NCBI GenBank assembly: GCA_023213195.1
Contig: CP096135.1
Span: 3,716,842 to 3,780,841, forward strand
Reading direction: 5' to 3'
DNA length: 64,000 nt
DNA from: Sphingobacteriales bacterium JAD_PAG50586_3
Lineage (GTDB): Bacteria; Bacteroidota; Bacteroidia; CAMBQF01
The notes beneath the pieces were generated by a model. That model worked only from the letters and a program-made list of their open reading frames with translations. It ran no database searches and was not told the DNA's origin. The first letter of the stretch is position 1. The number at the start of each line of letters is the position of its first letter. Made by a program: the position numbers and the translations under genes. Below, in pieces: positions 61,866 through 64,000 of the stretch.

Positions 61866-61963
61866 CTATTTTTTAAATTAATTAGCTACAAATATAAATA
61901 AACCCTTAGAAGTATATCAATTAAAAGCAAACATTAACCATAAAATCACAATATTTGCACGTT

Positions 61964-63577
61964 ATGAGCCTTTTAAAGAAGTTAGGATTGGCTGCACTAA
62001 GCGGCTTATTGTTTACGCTGGCGTGGCCCAGAGATGGTTTTGCCCCACTTATTTTTATTGCCTTTGTGCCATTGTTACTAATATCTTATGATTTAAAGAA
62101 GAGCAAGGCCAAGACTATGCAAATTACCCTGTTTGCCTACATTGCATTTGTTATTTGGAACGCCTTAACCACCTACTGGGTATGGTTTTCATCGCCACCG
62201 GGTGGTGTGGCTGCCATTGTGCTGCTATCGTTATTCTTTACCATTGTATACACCGCTTTTCAGTTTACCTACAAGTACCTACCGGGCAATTGGGGCTTAC
62301 TATCGCTACCCGTGTACTGGATAGCTTTTGAAAAATTTCATTTAGGGTGGGATTTAACCTGGCCCTGGCTAACCCTGGGCAATGTTTTTAGCGAATATTA
62401 TACATGGATACAGTGGTATGAATATACAGGGGTTTTTGGTGGTACAACATGGGTATTTGTTATAAATATTTTGGTATTTATTGCCCTGCTAAAGTTTGAT
62501 AAAGCCAATGTAAAAAAGGCCATTGCGCCTGTATTTATTGCGGTAACGTTAATTGCTATACCCGTTGTTTTATCAATAGTGCGCTACACCGGCTATACTG
62601 AAAAAAGCAAGCCGATAAATGTGCTGGTTGTGCAGCCCAATATTGACCCTTATAACGAGAAATTCTCATCGGGAACGTATGTTCAGCAAACCCAAAAGTT
62701 TATAAACCTGGCCCAACCGTTGCTAGATTCTACTGTAGACTATGTTATTGGCCCCGAAACGGCACTTTCTGCCGGTATAGAGGAAGATTATATTAGCGAA
62801 TATACCGAAGTGAAGTTGCTGCGCAAAATGTTAAATGCCAGTCCGCATGCGCTGTTGGTTACGGGCGCATCTACGTACCGTTTTTATAAAAAATGGGAAA
62901 CCCCATCAGAAACCGCCCGAAAAGACAAGCAGCAAGGTTATTACTTTGACCATTATAACACGGCCCTACAAATTGATAGCGCTAAGGATGTGCAATACTC
63001 GCACAAATCTAAGTTGGTACCGGGGGTAGAACGTATGCCAACCTGGGCGGCGTTTTTAGAAGAGTTTGCCATAGACCTTGGCGGCATGAGTGGCAGCCTG
63101 GGGCGCGATACCTTGCAGCACGTTTTTGAAGATAAAGCTACGGGCTTTAAAATTGCCCCATCTATATGTTACGAGAGTGTGTATGGTGAGTATATGGGTG
63201 GCTTTGTAAACAAGGGCGCTGAGCTTATTTTTATTATTACTAACGATGGTTGGTGGGGCAACACGCCCGGCCACCGCCAGCATTGCAGTTACGCAAGGTT
63301 GCGTGCAATAGAATCTCGCCGCAGTATTGCGCGCTCTGCCAATACGGGCATATCGTGCTTTGTAAACCAAAGGGGCGATATTAGTCAAGCCACTGAATAT
63401 TGGGTACCTGCTGCTATTAAGCAGACTATTAACGCCAACAGCGAGCTTACGTTCTACACCCTGCACGGCGATTATATTGCCCGTGTTTGCAACTGGTTGT
63501 TGCTGGGCTTTTTGGGTTGGGCTATTGGGTTAAGGGTGATGGTTTGGAGGAATAGGAAGAAGGTGAAAGTAAACTAA
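61964..63577 (+). CDS. lnt: Apolipoprotein N-acyltransferase
   Basis: The ATG at 61964 (MSLLKKLGL) is preferred over a TTG nine bases earlier. 537 residues. An N-terminal membrane part with several helices is followed by a nitrilase domain with the expected triad: Glu in VIGPETALSAG, Lys in HKSKLVPGVERMP, and Cys in PSICYESVYGEY, plus GADIIF-like AELIFIITNDGWWGNTPGHRQH. It adds the third acyl chain to lipoproteins in the inner membrane. The frame is intact. Many lipoproteins in this window would be its clients. Confidence 0.93.
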   Translation: MSLLKKLGLAALSGLLFTLAWPRDGFAPLIFIAFVPLLLISYDLKKSKAKTMQITLFAYIAFVIWNALTTYWVWFSSPPGGVAAIVLLSLFFTIVYTAFQFTYKYLPGNWGLLSLPVYWIAFEKFHLGWDLTWPWLTLGNVFSEYYTWIQWYEYTGVFGGTTWVFVINILVFIALLKFDKANVKKAIAPVFIAVTLIAIPVVLSIVRYTGYTEKSKPINVLVVQPNIDPYNEKFSSGTYVQQTQKFINLAQPLLDSTVDYVIGPETALSAGIEEDYISEYTEVKLLRKMLNASPHALLVTGASTYRFYKKWETPSETARKDKQQGYYFDHYNTALQIDSAKDVQYSHKSKLVPGVERMPTWAAFLEEFAIDLGGMSGSLGRDTLQHVFEDKATGFKIAPSICYESVYGEYMGGFVNKGAELIFIITNDGWWGNTPGHRQHCSYARLRAIESRRSIARSANTGISCFVNQRGDISQATEYWVPAAIKQTINANSELTFYTLHGDYIARVCNWLLLGFLGWAIGLRVMVWRNRKKVKVN

Positions 63578-63589
63578 CGGCTCTCTCTC

Positions 63590-63655
63590 TGCCTGCCGGC
63601 AGGCAAGGCTGCAAAGTATAACGTTGCCCTTGCCTGCCGACGGCATTACTTTTTC
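63590..63655. repeat. Palindrome plus third head motif of the 207-bp repeat family
   Basis: TGCCTGCCGGCAGGCA (63590-63605) is a perfect 16-bp palindrome. CTGCCGACGGCATTAC within 63633-63655, followed by TTTTTC, is the same head motif that precedes both 207-bp repeats (48306 and 51234), here without the body. Confidence 0.6.
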
Positions 63656-63686
63656 TGAAACAAGTTCAGGATGACGGCCCGTTGAT

Positions 63687-64000
63687 TTACTCCTCACCAT
63701 CCATCTTAATCAGCGCGAAGACGGCGTAGTTAAGAATGTCGTAGTAGTTGCTGTCTATCCCTTCAGATATAAGGGTTTGGCCATCGTTATCTTCAATTTG
63801 CTTAATGCGCATAATTTTAGATAGAATAAGGTCGGTTAACGAGCTTACACGCATGTTGCGCCAAGCCTCGCCATAATCGTGGTTCTTTTTGCTCATTAAA
63901 TCTTTAGCACTTTCGGCATACTTGGTATACAGCTCTGTAGCTTTACCAATGGGCATGTGCGGCTCTTCGGCTGGCTTTAATTCCAACTGCATAAGCGCTA
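63687..64000 (-). CDS. DUF1599 protein, C-terminal part (5' end outside window)
   Basis: The frame is open to the window edge: the codons before the internal Met read Ala-Leu, giving ..ALMQLELKPAEEP.. as in DUF1599 proteins, which are about 180-200 residues with two similar halves. The half seen here has KDLMSKKNHDYGEAWRNMRVSSLTDLILSKIMRIKQIEDN and ISEGIDSNYYDILNYAVFALIKM. The family is linked to nucleotide metabolism or modification; the biochemical role is not established. The Met at 63992 is therefore not the start. Confidence 0.8.
   Translation of the reverse strand, partial: ALMQLELKPAEEPHMPIGKATELYTKYAESAKDLMSKKNHDYGEAWRNMRVSSLTDLILSKIMRIKQIEDNDGQTLISEGIDSNYYDILNYAVFALIKMDGEE

Overview
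The window reads as chromosomal DNA of a member of the Bacteroidota, probably from the Chitinophagales/Sphingobacteriales side. Evidence: type IX secretion (T9SS) parts and cargo with type A and type B C-terminal sorting domains; PorP/SprF and OmpA/WD40-like PorE-type proteins; many lipoproteins and secreted proteins whose signal peptides end in ..AQ; -7 boxes of the form TAnnTTTG in front of several genes; menaquinone synthesis by the futalosine route (mqnE); and the paired TIGR03805/TIGR03806-type genes. No tRNA, rRNA, CRISPR array, phage or transposase gene was seen.

Layout. 1-6.3 kb: the 5' part of a large TPR protein, two tiny ORFs, a coupled lipoprotein/partner pair and an unknown secreted protein. 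6.4-11.6 kb: a SAM-I riboswitch in front of B12-dependent metH, a DUF1398 protein, a SugE/Gdx-type SMR exporter and a 31-residue membrane peptide. 11.7-18.9 kb: acyltransferase, flippase-like membrane protein, TapB-like secreted protein, guaB, a GIY-YIG gene framed by perfect inverted repeats, then divergent mqnE and aroB. 18.9-40.3 kb: a surface-adhesin locus on the minus strand: a giant adhesin of about 6,057 residues, PorP/SprF, and a PorE-like OmpA protein, behind a textbook promoter. 40.5-48.3 kb: purF, two small lipoproteins, and a redoxin-dxr-rseP-ALDH7-lipoprotein run. 48.4-51.5 kb: a beta-helix lipoprotein/diheme cytochrome cassette bounded by 207-bp direct repeats. 51.5-64 kb: a PhoD-like phosphatase, two tandem secreted hydrolase paralogues with T9SS tails, another T9SS cargo, a second PorE-like protein with a TPR neighbour, lnt and a partial DUF1599 gene.

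Functional threads. The adhesin locus resembles SprB/SprF of gliding bacteria: the adhesin is the cargo, PorP/SprF its dedicated partner, and the OmpA/propeller protein a peptidoglycan anchor. Several housekeeping genes serve purines (guaB, purF), isoprenoids/menaquinone/chorismate (dxr, mqnE, aroB) and envelope biogenesis (rseP, lnt).

Reading-frame quality. At least seventeen single-base frame breaks cut otherwise intact genes. They fall into two classes: nine -1 losses in homopolymers, and eight +1 gains at places where a CCWGG site restores the frame. This looks like a long-read consensus signature rather than gene decay, so the broken genes are annotated here as single CDSs. Non-coding DNA is rich in repeats: a five-copy double-hairpin family with variable inner hairpins, the 207-bp direct repeats, and the palindromes around the GIY-YIG gene.
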